64,000 nucleotides of DNA. Origin: Sciscionella sediminilitoris. GTDB lineage: Bacteria > Actinomycetota > Actinomycetes > Mycobacteriales > Pseudonocardiaceae. The stretch spans positions 30,845 through 94,844 of the forward strand of contig NZ_JALM01000094.1 in NCBI RefSeq assembly GCF_000737195.2. Direction: 5' to 3'. Shown here one piece after another: positions 28,516-37,046 of this stretch (position 1 is its first letter; each line of letters starts with the position of its first letter). The notes under the pieces are model-generated. The model did not search any database. It was not told the DNA's origin and worked only from the letters and a program-made list of their open reading frames with translations. The position numbers were made by a program, and so were the translations under genes.

Positions 28516-29376
28516 ATGCGGGTACGAACCAGTGACGGGCTCGAACTCGAAGTGGCGGTCACCGGAGCGGCGGACGCGCCCGTTCTGCTGTGCGTGCACG
28601 GGTATCCGGACGACAAGACGCTGTGGGAGGGAACGGCGCAGCGGCTGGCCGACCGGTTCCGGGTGGTGCGCTTCGACGTGCGCGGCGCGGGCGGTTCGGA
28701 CACCCCCGCGAGCCGATCGGGGTACCTGCTCGACCAGCTCGCCCGCGATATCGCCGCGGTCGCCGACGCGGTGAGCTCGGCGGCCCCGGTGCACCTGCTG
28801 GCGCACGACTGGGGTTCCATCCAGGCGTGGCACGCGGTCACCGAGCCGGAGTTCGCGGGCCGGTTCGCCTCGTTCACCTCCATCTCCGGGCCGTGCCTCG
28901 ATCACGTCGGCCACTGGATGCGGGAAACCTGGCGGCACAAGGGAATCCGCGGGATCCGCGCGGGCGCGAACCAGTTGCTGCACTCCTGGTACATCGGCTT
29001 CTTCCAGCTGCCGGTCATCCCGGAACTCGCGTGGCGCAGTGGCGTCGCGGGCCGGGCCATCGGCTGGCTCGAGCGGCGCAACGGCGAGGTACCGAATCCG
29101 CGCACCGCCGACGCCGTGCACGGACTCGAGCTCTACCGGGCGAACATGCGGACCCGGCTGCGCCGCCCCGCCGAGCGCCGGACCCGGGTTCCGGTGCAGG
29201 TGCTCGCACCGGACAAGGACTCCTACGTGACCGCGCCGATGCAGGCGGCGGCCGCACGCTGGGCGCCGGACTTCACCAAACGCCGGGTGCACGGCGGGCA
29301 CTGGCTGCCGCGCAGCGAGCCCGGTGTGGTCGCGGAGGCGGTCGCGGAGTTCACCGGAGCGCGTACGGCGGCATAG
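28516..29376 (+). CDS. Alpha/beta hydrolase, epoxide hydrolase-like (EphD N-domain type)
   Basis: 286 residues from ATG 28516 with AGAGGAGC upstream. The oxyanion motif is HGYPDD (about 29-33), the nucleophile is Asp98 in LLAHDWGS (Asp rather than Ser, as in epoxide hydrolases and haloalkane dehalogenases), the acid is Asp233 or Asp235 in APDKDSY, and the base is His262 in HGGHWLP. It resembles the hydrolase half of actinobacterial EphD proteins, where an SDR domain follows, but here the protein ends after the hydrolase. Reaction and substrate are not settled. Probably monocistronic and repressed through the palindromes upstream. Confidence 0.85.
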   Translation: MRVRTSDGLELEVAVTGAADAPVLLCVHGYPDDKTLWEGTAQRLADRFRVVRFDVRGAGGSDTPASRSGYLLDQLARDIAAVADAVSSAAPVHLLAHDWGSIQAWHAVTEPEFAGRFASFTSISGPCLDHVGHWMRETWRHKGIRGIRAGANQLLHSWYIGFFQLPVIPELAWRSGVAGRAIGWLERRNGEVPNPRTADAVHGLELYRANMRTRLRRPAERRTRVPVQVLAPDKDSYVTAPMQAAAARWAPDFTKRRVHGGHWLPRSEPGVVAEAVAEFTGARTAA

Positions 29377-29389
29377 CCGCGCGAGCACG

Positions 29390-30346
29390 TCAGGCGCGGC
29401 GGCCGGGTGACTGCCGATAGCTGCTGCGCATAGCGTGGAAGACCGTTTTGGGCTCCCAACGGACATGGTCGAGCATGCGCACCACGCCGTAGGAGGCGAT
29501 GTCACGATCCCGTGGCTTGTCGTAGTTGGCGAAGGAGAACCACAGCGCCGTGTCCACTCCTTCCTCCTCGAAGATGTCGAGCAGTTCGGTGAAGTAGCGC
29601 ACTTGCTCCTCTTCGTCCGGGATCGCCGTTTGCGGTGGTTGCCACGCCATCCCGCCGAGCTCGCCCGCCCCCTGGTAGGCGCAGGTGCCGTACTCGGTGA
29701 CGGCGACAGGCTTGCCATGAGCGAGGTACTCGCGCAGAGAGGCGCGGAAGGTGCTGGCGTTGTGCCGATCCCGGTAGGCATCGACGGCCACCAGATCGAA
29801 CGCGGTCCAGTCCACCGACTCCCAGAAGCCGGAGGCATACGTGACCTGTCCGCCGAACCGGGCGCGGACGGTCGCGGCCGCCCGGACGAGGAAGGCGTTG
29901 AGGCGTTCGGGGACCGGGCCGAGAGTGGTCCACCAGTCGAGGTCGGCGGTGGCCATGGCGTGGAGGCGGTCGAGGTGCGTCTTGCCGGGAAGGAAGCCGT
30001 GCGCGAAGGCGCTGAGCTCGCAGCCGACGACGAGCACTACCCGGGCTCCTTCGCGACGCAGGGCTTCGGCGCGCTGCGCGCAGTCGGCGAACAACGACAC
30101 GATCCGGTCCGGGTGCAGGTCGACGGGGAACGGGGAGAACCACACTTCGAGGCCACTGGCGGCCGCGCACCGCGCGGCGAGGTCCAGTCGTTCGGGATCC
30201 CGGCCGGAGACGCGTACGACCGCGCAGTGCAACTCCTCGGCGATCACGGCCATTTCGCGTTGTACCTGGGCGGGATCGAGGGTCTTGCGGGTGAGCCGGT
30301 CGCCGGGAAATGTGCCGGTGTCGTAGTTGATTCCTCGTGCGCGCAT
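29390..30346 (-). CDS. TIM-barrel, glycosidase-like protein of unknown function
   Basis: 318 residues from ATG 30346, no signal peptide. The repeated strand/helix pattern, with DLVAVDAYRDRHN, KPVAVTEYGTCAY (a Glu at the end of a strand, as in clan GH-A nucleophiles) and TALWFSFANYDKPRD, suggests a (beta/alpha)8 barrel. Related actinobacterial proteins are often labelled 'abortive infection protein' in databases, a name I would not trust. It starts five bases after the DinB-like gene, so the two are cotranscribed. Function unknown. Confidence 0.6.
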   Translation of the reverse strand: MRARGINYDTGTFPGDRLTRKTLDPAQVQREMAVIAEELHCAVVRVSGRDPERLDLAARCAAASGLEVWFSPFPVDLHPDRIVSLFADCAQRAEALRREGARVVLVVGCELSAFAHGFLPGKTHLDRLHAMATADLDWWTTLGPVPERLNAFLVRAAATVRARFGGQVTYASGFWESVDWTAFDLVAVDAYRDRHNASTFRASLREYLAHGKPVAVTEYGTCAYQGAGELGGMAWQPPQTAIPDEEEQVRYFTELLDIFEEEGVDTALWFSFANYDKPRDRDIASYGVVRMLDHVRWEPKTVFHAMRSSYRQSPGRRA

Positions 30347-30351
30347 CTCGT

Positions 30352-30927
30352 TTAGGCGCGGCGGCCCAGGAAGGCCAGCAGCCGCTCGAACTCGCCCGCG
30401 CCTTCGGGGGCGGCCACGGCGGGCCCGAACATCCCGGAGGCGCGCCGTTCCTCTTCGTCACCCTGTGCCTGGAACCGGGCGATGGTGCTGACCACGCGCT
30501 CGTCCGGCCGGTAGGCGCGGCCGGACGCGGAGGCGATGTCCCAGCCGTGGATCAGCGACTCGGAGACCGCGATGTGCGCGTGCACCCAGCCGGGCGCGGC
30601 GCCACCGGGGAAGGGCAGCTCGGCATCGAGGGTTCCCGGGCGGCGCAGGGCGGCGGCACAGCGTCCGCTCGCCTCGGCGAAGGCGCCCGCGGGATCGGCG
30701 TGCTCGGGTTCGGGGGCGGTGAAGTCGATCCCGGTTTCCCCTTCGGCGAGCCGTGCGAACAGGTCGAGCGCGTTGATCAGGTGATCGGCCACGTTCCGCA
30801 CGGTCCACCCCTGGCAGGGGCTCGGGTCGGGGTATCGCTCGGCGGGCAGTTCGCGCAGGAGTTCCCCGGTCGGTGTGAAGGCGGGGTCGAGCAGCTGAAG
30901 GATCGAGTCCTGATCCGGTGCGGCCAT
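30352..30927 (-). CDS. TIGR03086/DinB-like metal-binding protein (mycothiol-dependent enzyme superfamily)
   Basis: 191 residues from ATG 30927. The four-helix DinB/MDMPI layout is shown by PSPCQGWTVRNVADHLIN (the WTVRDVVAHL-type motif with the first His ligand) and HGWDIASASGR (second His motif). Actinobacterial members use a bound metal and often mycothiol. Function is unknown. Upstream partner of the TIM-barrel gene. Confidence 0.8.
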   Translation of the reverse strand: MAAPDQDSILQLLDPAFTPTGELLRELPAERYPDPSPCQGWTVRNVADHLINALDLFARLAEGETGIDFTAPEPEHADPAGAFAEASGRCAAALRRPGTLDAELPFPGGAAPGWVHAHIAVSESLIHGWDIASASGRAYRPDERVVSTIARFQAQGDEEERRASGMFGPAVAAPEGAGEFERLLAFLGRRA

Positions 30928-30987
30928 GGTCTACTCCCGGTTCGGTCGGTTTGGCAGTGTCGACCGTACGGGAGCGGAGAACTCATC

Positions 30988-31036
30988 GGCCGCGCTCGCC
31001 GCGGCCCTGGCTCCCGCGACCGAGAAGCGAGCCAGG
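30988..31036 (-). terminator. Two adjacent hairpins downstream of the NlpC/P60 gene
   Basis: GGCCGCG/CGCGGCC (30988-30994 with 31000-31006) and CCTGGCTC/GAGCCAGG (31006-31013 with 31029-31036) lie between the NlpC stop and the next minus-strand gene. No T tract, so terminator activity is uncertain. Confidence 0.35.
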
Positions 31037-31079
31037 ACCACGGCGAGCACGATCCGAACCGAGGCAGCGTCCGGAACCG

Positions 31080-31922
31080 CTACCAGGCGCGGCCGATGCT
31101 GTAGCTGTTCGTCCAGATCTCCTGCAGCTTCACCACGTCACCGGAATCCGGGGCGGTCCAGATCTTGTGATTGCCCGCGTAGACGGCCGCGTGGTAGACG
31201 CTGCGGCCGTTGGCGAAGAAGATGATGTCGCCCGGTGCGGCCTGGCCCTTGGCGATGCTCCTCGTCGCACCGCGCTGCGCGCCGGAGGTCCGGGGCAGGT
31301 TGATGCCGACGGCCTTGTGCGCGAACTGGGTGAGCCCGGAGCAGTCGAAGGAACCCGGTCCCGTGGCGCCGTACTTGTACGGTTTCCCGTGCTGGGCGGC
31401 AGCGGCGTCCACGATTCGCTTGTTGACCGGCTCGGGTGGCGGAGTCGGCTTCTTGGTGTAGACGACCGAGACGCTGGACAGCGCGCCTGCGTAGAAACCG
31501 GCCCCGGGGAAGGAGATGCGCCACTGGGCGCTGCCGGCCACGTTCGCGGGCAGGGTGGCGTGCCCGTTCTCGTCGGTCTTCGCCGTCGGACCGGCGTGCC
31601 AGGGGCCGTCCCCGGTTCGCCATTGCAGCTCGACTTCCTGGTCGGCGAGCGGTTTTTCACCGGATTTCAGGGTGCCGCCGAAGTTCACCTTCGCATTCTC
31701 GGTGACCGTCGATTTCGCGGCGTTGTCCATGCTCTGTGTGGTGGTGAATCCACCGGATTTGGTCTTCGGCGATGCCGATGCGGTGGTCGCGCTCGCCACG
31801 ACACCTCCGGTGATCGCCGCGCCGACCAGCAGCGCGGATCCGACTCTGCGGGGAGCACTCGGACGATAGGGAAGGGACACGGTCCACTGTTCGGGCGCAC
31901 CTGTCCACTTGTGGCTTGGCAC
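31080..31922 (-). CDS. Secreted NlpC/P60 peptidoglycan endopeptidase with N-terminal Ig-like domain
   Basis: 280 residues from GTG 31922, chosen because GGAGGG lies 7 bases upstream; the open frame extends to a TTG at 31943. A long signal region ends near ATTASASP. An Ig-like/beta-sandwich stretch follows (KVNFGGTLKSGEKPLADQEV to VSVVYTKK), then a Pro-rich linker and the NlpC/P60 domain with Cys194 in FDCSGL, His244 in VYHAAVYAG and Asn/His 251-252 as third residue. It should cleave peptide stems of peptidoglycan outside the cell. The region upstream holds a terminator and a CRP-like site. Confidence 0.9.
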   Translation of the reverse strand: MPSHKWTGAPEQWTVSLPYRPSAPRRVGSALLVGAAITGGVVASATTASASPKTKSGGFTTTQSMDNAAKSTVTENAKVNFGGTLKSGEKPLADQEVELQWRTGDGPWHAGPTAKTDENGHATLPANVAGSAQWRISFPGAGFYAGALSSVSVVYTKKPTPPPEPVNKRIVDAAAAQHGKPYKYGATGPGSFDCSGLTQFAHKAVGINLPRTSGAQRGATRSIAKGQAAPGDIIFFANGRSVYHAAVYAGNHKIWTAPDSGDVVKLQEIWTNSYSIGRAW

Positions 31923-32053
31923 GGAGATTCCCTCCAGGTCCAATCAAACGAGTTTATCGGGGGTCATCGTTTGTGACCGGGACGAGGCCGCCAAGGTTCG
32001 GGGGAGCGATCTCGAACCGATCACGGAACGATAAACACGGGGGGACCCGGAAT

Positions 32054-32100
32054 GAAAAGACCCGCCGCCCGATCGGTGTTCCGTGTCGGTTGGCGGGTCT
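32054..32100 (-). terminator. Hairpin terminator downstream of the quinone reductase gene
   Basis: AGACCCGCC/GGCGGGTCT 9-bp stem (32092-32100 with 32058-32066); on the minus strand the stem is followed by TTTT-type sequence. It lies about 130 bases after the reductase stop. Confidence 0.65.
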
Positions 32101-32176
32101 GTTTCGCTCTGTTCGAATTTGTGCAGGTCAGTACCGAGAAGATCAACGACGTGTGAGCGGCGAGCCGGTTGCCTGT

Positions 32177-32192
32177 TGTGACCCAGATCACG
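32177..32192. promoter_or_regulatory. CRP/GlxR-like binding site
   Basis: TGTGACCCAGATCACG matches TGTGA-N6-TCACA at 9 of 10 conserved positions. It lies 36-51 bases after the reductase stop and about 255 bases upstream of the NlpC start, with a terminator between, so its target is unclear. Confidence 0.45.
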
Positions 32193-32227
32193 ACACAATC
32201 GTGGCGTCGCTCACGCAGGGCGATGGG

Positions 32228-33202
32228 TCACGGGACCAGCAGCAGTTTTCCGGTGGTCTTGCGCCCTTCCAGGTCACGGTGCGCGTTCGCGGCCTCGGTC
32301 AGCGGGTAGCTGCCGCCGATCCGGACCTGCAGCGAACCGTTCCCCACCGCCTCGAACAGCTCGCCCACCCGCCACTCGTACTCGGCGCGGTCGGCGATGT
32401 AGGGGCCGAGGGAGGGCCGGGTGACGAACAGCGACCCCGCCGCGTTGAGCCGCTGTAGGTCGAACGGCGGTACCTGGCCACTCGATCCGCCGAAGAGCAC
32501 CAGATACCCGCGCGGGCGGATGCTGGCCAGGCTCGCTTCGAAGGTGTCCTTGCCGACCCCGTCGTAGACGACCGAGACCCCGGTTCCTCCGGTCAGCTCG
32601 CGCACCTTGGTGTCGAAGTCCTCGTAGCCGAGCACCTCGTCCGCGCCCGCTCCGGTGGCCAGTGCGCGCTTCTCGGCGGTGGACGCGGTCGCGATCACCC
32701 GGGCGCCGAGCGAGGTGGCGAGCTGCACGAGCAGCAGGCCGACCCCGCCCGCGGCGGCGTGCACCAGGACGGTGTCCGTCTCGTCCACCCGGTAGGTGGA
32801 GCGCAGCAGGTAGTGCGCGGTGAGTCCCTGCAGCATCAGTGCGCCCGCGGTCTTCGTGTCCACCGCGTCCGGGATGCGCACCGCCCGCTCCACGGGAACG
32901 ACGACGTGTTCCGCGTAGCTGCCCGCCGCCCAGACCCAGGCGACGCGGTCACCGGGAGCGAAATCACCCGCCCCGTCGCCGACCGCCTCGACGGTTCCCG
33001 CCCCCTCGAGCCCGAGCGCGTGCGGGAGCTCCACGGAGTACACCCCGGAACGCTGGTAGGTGTCGATGAAGTTCACCCCGGCGGCCTCGACCCGGACCAG
33101 CAACTGCCCGGTGCCCGCCTCGCGGGTGACCTCATCGAGCCGCAGGACCTCGGGGCCACCGGTCTCGTGTACCCGGATTGCGTTCGTCACGTTCGCTGTC
33201 AC
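32228..33202 (-). CDS. NADPH:quinone oxidoreductase (QOR, zeta-crystallin type)
   Basis: 324 residues from GTG 33202. Medium-chain dehydrogenase fold without the structural-zinc cysteines: GVNFIDTYQRSGVY, LGLEGAGTVEAVG, and the NADPH loop VHAAAGGVGLLLVQLA are typical of quinone reductases. It reduces quinones with NADPH. A homologue occupies the same place between ctaB and ctaA in M. tuberculosis (Rv1454c). GGAGGATTCCGGGAA upstream contains the ribosome site. Confidence 0.93.
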   Translation of the reverse strand: MTANVTNAIRVHETGGPEVLRLDEVTREAGTGQLLVRVEAAGVNFIDTYQRSGVYSVELPHALGLEGAGTVEAVGDGAGDFAPGDRVAWVWAAGSYAEHVVVPVERAVRIPDAVDTKTAGALMLQGLTAHYLLRSTYRVDETDTVLVHAAAGGVGLLLVQLATSLGARVIATASTAEKRALATGAGADEVLGYEDFDTKVRELTGGTGVSVVYDGVGKDTFEASLASIRPRGYLVLFGGSSGQVPPFDLQRLNAAGSLFVTRPSLGPYIADRAEYEWRVGELFEAVGNGSLQVRIGGSYPLTEAANAHRDLEGRKTTGKLLLVP

Positions 33203-33239
33203 TTCCCGGAATCCTCCTCAACCGAGTGTTGTCAGCGAT

Positions 33240-33245
33240 TAGGGT
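33240..33245 (+). promoter_or_regulatory. Probable -10 box for a leaderless small ORF
   Basis: TAGGGT lies seven bases before ATG 33253; no ribosome site is present. The -35 region is weak. Confidence 0.45.
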
Positions 33246-33252
33246 GGCACGC

Positions 33253-33561
33253 ATGGCAGAGGAGCAGACAGCCGCACCGAACCAGCGCGAGCTGGCCGCG
33301 GTGCGTGGGTTCATCGCGGCGCACGGCGAACAGGTCCGCGCGGTCGTGGAGAACATCGGCAAGGCAGGTGCCCGGGTGGTGCTTGTCGGCGAGGACGGAG
33401 CACTCGGCGACGTCGTGGTGCGCGGTGGAGTCGAGGCCGCCGAGGCACTCGTGGCCGCGAGCGGGCTGGAATCGGGCAGCTGGGATGGTCCGACGGTGGC
33501 CGCGGTGCAGATCGGTTCGGCGCACCGCAGGGCCATGGCCGGTCCGCGGGCCGGCCGGTAG
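33253..33561 (+). CDS. Small conserved-looking protein of unknown function
   Basis: 102 residues from ATG 33253. I do not recognise a family. It has a helical N-terminus (RELAAVRGFIAAHGEQVRAV), then ARVVLVGEDGALGDVVVRGG, which looks like a beta-hairpin followed by a helix, and a basic tail (AHRRAMAGPRAGR). Divergent from the quinone reductase and convergent with ctaA, nine bases apart. Codon use matches its neighbours (GC at third positions), supporting a real gene. Confidence 0.65.
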   Translation: MAEEQTAAPNQRELAAVRGFIAAHGEQVRAVVENIGKAGARVVLVGEDGALGDVVVRGGVEAAEALVAASGLESGSWDGPTVAAVQIGSAHRRAMAGPRAGR

Positions 33562-33570
33562 CGCACCCGG

Positions 33571-34554
33571 TCAGACCTGCTGCGCGTCCAGCCTCTCGGC
33601 TTCGGGGGCGGGCGCGCCGAGGCGTGGGCCGCGATCGCGCGCCGCGCACCACAGCGCCGCGGTGCTCGCGGTGACCACGACCGCGCCGATGACGTGCACG
33701 ACCACCAGTGCCATGGGCACGCTCAGCAGGTACTGCACGAAGCCGATCAACCCCTGGACGAGGGTGACCGCGAGCAGTGTCCAGTAGCGGCGCCACATCC
33801 GCTTGGTCGCGGAGAACGCGCGCAGTGCGAAGCCGAGCGCGACGAGCATCGCGAGGAAAGCCACCAGCAGATCACCGTGCAGCTGGGTGAGCGAAGCGAC
33901 GGGCAGCGGGAGCCGCGGTGAACGGGCGTCCCCGCCGTGCGGACCGGCCGCGGTCACCAGGGTGCCCGCGATCAGCAGCACGGTGAACACCACGGAGAGC
34001 GCGACGAGCAGGCCGCGCAGCGGAAGCGGGAGCAGCCAGCGCGGTTTGGCATCGCCCTCGTTGATCGCGCGCAGGTGCACGATGGACAGCCAGACCAGGG
34101 CCGGGCTGACCAGGAAGTGCACGCACACGATCCACCAGCTCAGCCCGGTGAGCACGGTGATCCCGCCGATGATCGCCTCGGCGACCACGCCGAGCAGCAT
34201 CACCCCGGCGAGCGTGACCTGGCGGTTGCGGCGCGGCTTGGCCAGCACCGCCAACAGGAACACGATCAGGGTGACCACGCCGACCACACCGGAGAGCATC
34301 CGGTTGCCGAACTCGATCCAGGTGTTCGCCGGATCGATACCGGAGTGCGCGATCGGCACGAGACTGCTCGCGGTGCACCGGGGCCAGGTCGGGCAGCCGA
34401 GCCCGGAACTGGTGACGCGCACGACGGCGCCGGTGACGGCGATGAGGCATTGCAGCCCGACGAGTACGACCGCGGCGAGGTGCTGGAGCCGGTACGAGGG
34501 GGCCAAACGGGAAAGGGACGGCACGAGGTCGATGGTAGGCCGGTGATCCGTCAC
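33571..34554 (-). CDS. ctaA: Heme A synthase (COX15/CtaA)
   Basis: 327 residues from GTG 34554, which overlaps the upstream permease stop as GTGA; GTG 34524 is an alternative. It oxidises heme O to heme A for cytochrome aa3 oxidase. Eight membrane helices in two halves with paired His ligands: TGAVVRVTSSGLGCPTWP, EFGNRMLSG, VHFLVSPAL, QLHGDLLVAF and VVHVIGAVVV. Works downstream of CtaB; cotranscribed with an ABC exporter. Confidence 0.95.
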   Translation of the reverse strand: MTDHRPTIDLVPSLSRLAPSYRLQHLAAVVLVGLQCLIAVTGAVVRVTSSGLGCPTWPRCTASSLVPIAHSGIDPANTWIEFGNRMLSGVVGVVTLIVFLLAVLAKPRRNRQVTLAGVMLLGVVAEAIIGGITVLTGLSWWIVCVHFLVSPALVWLSIVHLRAINEGDAKPRWLLPLPLRGLLVALSVVFTVLLIAGTLVTAAGPHGGDARSPRLPLPVASLTQLHGDLLVAFLAMLVALGFALRAFSATKRMWRRYWTLLAVTLVQGLIGFVQYLLSVPMALVVVHVIGAVVVTASTAALWCAARDRGPRLGAPAPEAERLDAQQV

Positions 34555-35324
34555 ACAAACCGGGTGGTCCGCGTGGCGAGCCCGCCCGCGGCCAGAGCCC
34601 AGACCGCGAGCACGGCGATCGGCTGCCATCCGGGCCAGCCCCCCGAGGCCAACGCGGTGTGCAGGCCCTCGGCGAGTGCCCCGGAAGGCAGGAAGTTCAC
34701 GATCGCGGCGAACCCGTCCCGCGCGCCGACCGCTATCCCGCCGGCGAGCAACAGCACGAACCACACCAGGTTCGCCACGGCGAGCACGATCTCCGCGCGT
34801 ACCGCCCCGCCGAGCAGCACCCCGAGCGCACCGAAGGCGGCGGTACCCAGCAGCACGAGCAATACCGCGGCCGGGATCCCGCTCGCCGCGGGAGACCAGC
34901 CGAGCAGCAGCGCGATCACCGAGAGGACAACCAGCTGGATGATCACCACGGCCAGCGCGGCGAGCATCCGGCCGCCGACGATCGACCAGCGCGGCACGGC
35001 GGTCGCGGCCAGCCTGCGCAGTACCCCGTAGCGGCGGTCGAAGCCGAGGCTGATCGCCTGACTGGTGAACGCGCTCGACATGATCGCCAGCGCCAGGATC
35101 CGGGGCGCGATGGTGTCGATGCGGGGCGCGGGCACCGGGATGAACCCGACCAGGTCGAGCCCGATCAGCAACACGATCGGGATCAGCAGGGTCAGCAGCA
35201 CCTGCTCGCCGTTGCGCAGCGCGAGTTTGGTCTCGGTGAGCGCCTGCACACCGAGGATCCGGGCAAGGCTCGCCCGGCCCGGATCGGGACGGAAGGTGCC
35301 CGAGGCGAAGGTCTGCTCACTCAT
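34551..35324 (-). CDS. ABC-2 type exporter permease
   Basis: 257 residues with about six membrane helices and the ABC-2 layout: FDRRYGVLRRLAATAVPRW is the cytoplasmic coupling segment. Start ATG 35324 overlaps the ATPase stop by four bases. An equivalent ABC pair adjoins ctaA in mycobacteria (Rv1457c/Rv1458c). Substrate unknown; a heme-related role has been suggested from context only. Confidence 0.9.
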   Translation of the reverse strand: MSEQTFASGTFRPDPGRASLARILGVQALTETKLALRNGEQVLLTLLIPIVLLIGLDLVGFIPVPAPRIDTIAPRILALAIMSSAFTSQAISLGFDRRYGVLRRLAATAVPRWSIVGGRMLAALAVVIIQLVVLSVIALLLGWSPAASGIPAAVLLVLLGTAAFGALGVLLGGAVRAEIVLAVANLVWFVLLLAGGIAVGARDGFAAIVNFLPSGALAEGLHTALASGGWPGWQPIAVLAVWALAAGGLATRTTRFV

Positions 35325-36247
35325 GAGCGCAGCTCCCGTCCGGTCAGTTCGAGGAACACGTCTTCGAGGGTGCGCTTACCGACCTGCAGCTCCTCGGCGA
35401 GCACTCCGTGCTGGGCGCACCAGGCGGTGACGGTGGAGACCACCTGCGGGTCGATCGCCCCGCACACCAGATAGGCGCCCGGTTTCGTCTCGTCCGCGGT
35501 GTATCCCTCGGGCAGTGCCGCGGTGAGCAGGTCGAGATCCAGGCCGGTGCGTGCGCGGAAGGTCAGCTGCTGGGTGTCCGGGGCGGCCGCGGTGAGCTCG
35601 CCCGGTGTTCCCGCGGCGACCACCGTGCCGTGGTCCACGATCACCACCTCGTCGGCGAGCGCCTCGGCTTCCTCCATGAGATGGGTGGTGAGCAGGACCC
35701 CGACCCCGTCCGCGCGCAGGGCCCGCACCAGTTCCCACACCAGATGCCGCGCCTGCGGATCCATGCCCGCGGTCGGCTCGTCGAGGAACACCAGCTCCGG
35801 CCGGGACACCAGCGCGCAGGCAAGGGAGAGCCGCTGCTGCTGGCCACCGGAGAGCCGTTTGTACGGGGTGCGCCGGGCCGCGTCGAGCCCGAGCACGCTC
35901 AGCAGCCATTCCGGATCGAGCGGATTGCGCGCGGTCGCCGCGACCAGGCGCAGCATCTCCGCGGCCAGCACACCGGGATAGGCGCCGCCACCCTGGGGCA
36001 TCACGCCGATGCGTTCGCGCACCTTTCCGGAGGCGGTGACCGGGTCCATGCCGAGCACCCGCACCCGCCCCGAATCCGGGGTGCCGAATCCGGTGCAGAG
36101 CTCCACCGTCGTGGTCTTCCCCGCGCCGTTCGGCCCGAGCAGCGCGAGCACGCAACCGGCGGGCATGCGCAGGTCGATGCCCGCGAGCGCGGTCGTGGAC
36201 CCGTAGGTCTTCACCAGATTCTCGATCTGCAGCGCCGGCTCGGTCAC
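35321..36247 (-). CDS. ABC exporter ATP-binding protein
   Basis: 308 residues from GTG 36247. Walker [14 protein letters not shown] loop MPQGGG, signature LSGGQQQRLSLA, Walker B LVFLDEPTAGMD, H loop TTHLMEE. A C-terminal extension (about 220-308) ends ...EDVFLELTGREL, as in DrrA-type exporters. No ribosome site, but a -10-like TAGCAT lies seven bases upstream. First gene of ATPase-permease-ctaA. Confidence 0.94.
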   Translation of the reverse strand: MTEPALQIENLVKTYGSTTALAGIDLRMPAGCVLALLGPNGAGKTTTVELCTGFGTPDSGRVRVLGMDPVTASGKVRERIGVMPQGGGAYPGVLAAEMLRLVAATARNPLDPEWLLSVLGLDAARRTPYKRLSGGQQQRLSLACALVSRPELVFLDEPTAGMDPQARHLVWELVRALRADGVGVLLTTHLMEEAEALADEVVIVDHGTVVAAGTPGELTAAAPDTQQLTFRARTGLDLDLLTAALPEGYTADETKPGAYLVCGAIDPQVVSTVTAWCAQHGVLAEELQVGKRTLEDVFLELTGRELRS

Positions 36248-36254
36248 GGCGTCG

Positions 36255-36260
36255 ATGCTA
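36255..36260 (-). promoter_or_regulatory. Probable -10 box for the leaderless ABC-ctaA operon
   Basis: Minus-strand TAGCAT, then 7 bases to GTG 36247. No good -35 match was found. Confidence 0.45.
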
Positions 36261-36353
36261 GGCCGGTGGGTGAGGTCACACGGGGTGAGGGGGTAGGGAC
36301 AACCCCCGGCCTGGTCAGGGAAAAACCGGAAGCCGAAATCGGGAGGTCTCCCG

Positions 36354-37046
36354 ATGGTGACGGACCGCGTTCCGCGACAAGGTTTCCTGGTGACCGAGAT
36401 CAGGCAACTCGAGTACGGCAGGCGAGCCTGCGGGGCACCCGTCGCGGTGGGCCTCGGCGCGCTCGGCGCGGCCGCCGCACTGGTGGCCGCGCTGCACGTA
36501 CTCGCGGGCGGGCAGCTGGATCCGCTGCGGGACACGATCAGCGAGTACGTGTTCGTGCCGGGTGGCTGGCTGCTCGGGTTCAGCGCGCTCGGGATCGCGG
36601 TGGCCGGTTTCGCCGCGCTGCTCGGGTTCGCCAGGGCCGGGCTGGACCGCCCGCTCCCGGTGCGGCTCGCCTTCGGAGCACTGCTGCTGGGGGCGCTGCT
36701 CGCCGGGATGTTCCCGACCGACCACGGCGCGCTGAAGACGGTCCCGGCCTACATTCATCAGTACTCCTCGGGGCTGCTGCTGTTCGGGATCCCGGCACTG
36801 GCCTTGTGTGCCGCGGTGGCGGTGGCCCGGCGGGAGCGGATGCGCCGGTACGCGGCGGTGGTGCGCGGCACCACCGGGATCGTGGCCGGGCTGCTGGGCT
36901 GTTTTCTCTCCGCGCATCTCTCGGGTGCGCCGGAGCTGCTCCGCCAGGGACTCGGGGTCTTCGAGCGGCTGCTGTACCTGGCCGAGCTGGTGCTGCTCGG
37001 GCAGCTGGTGTACCTGCCGCGCCGGCTGTTGCGGGGTGCCCGGTGA
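36354..37046 (+). CDS. DUF998 family membrane protein
   Basis: 230 residues from ATG 36354, preceded by GGGAGG at a good distance. Six hydrophobic helices, with the family hallmarks DPLRDTISEYVF after TM1 and GMFPTDHGALKTVPAYIHQY in the central region. Function of DUF998 is unknown. Its stop overlaps the next start (GTGA), so it is coupled to the DMT-like transporter. First gene of a three-gene unit. Confidence 0.88.
   Translation: MVTDRVPRQGFLVTEIRQLEYGRRACGAPVAVGLGALGAAAALVAALHVLAGGQLDPLRDTISEYVFVPGGWLLGFSALGIAVAGFAALLGFARAGLDRPLPVRLAFGALLLGALLAGMFPTDHGALKTVPAYIHQYSSGLLLFGIPALALCAAVAVARRERMRRYAAVVRGTTGIVAGLLGCFLSAHLSGAPELLRQGLGVFERLLYLAELVLLGQLVYLPRRLLRGAR

Larger units (their letters stand above)
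31923..32227. other. 305-base regulatory gap upstream of the NlpC/P60 gene
   Basis: No credible gene. It holds, from the quinone reductase side, a CRP-like palindrome, a hairpin with TTTT for the minus strand, and a TAAACT (about 31960) that may be the NlpC -10. I see no c-di-AMP (ydaO) riboswitch of the type that precedes many actinobacterial NlpC/P60 genes. Confidence 0.5.

Noticed and set aside
31923..32227. Possible c-di-AMP (ydaO) riboswitch upstream of the NlpC/P60 gene
   Set aside because: Expected from other actinobacterial cell-wall hydrolases, but the conserved core segments are not present; only a simple terminator hairpin was found.
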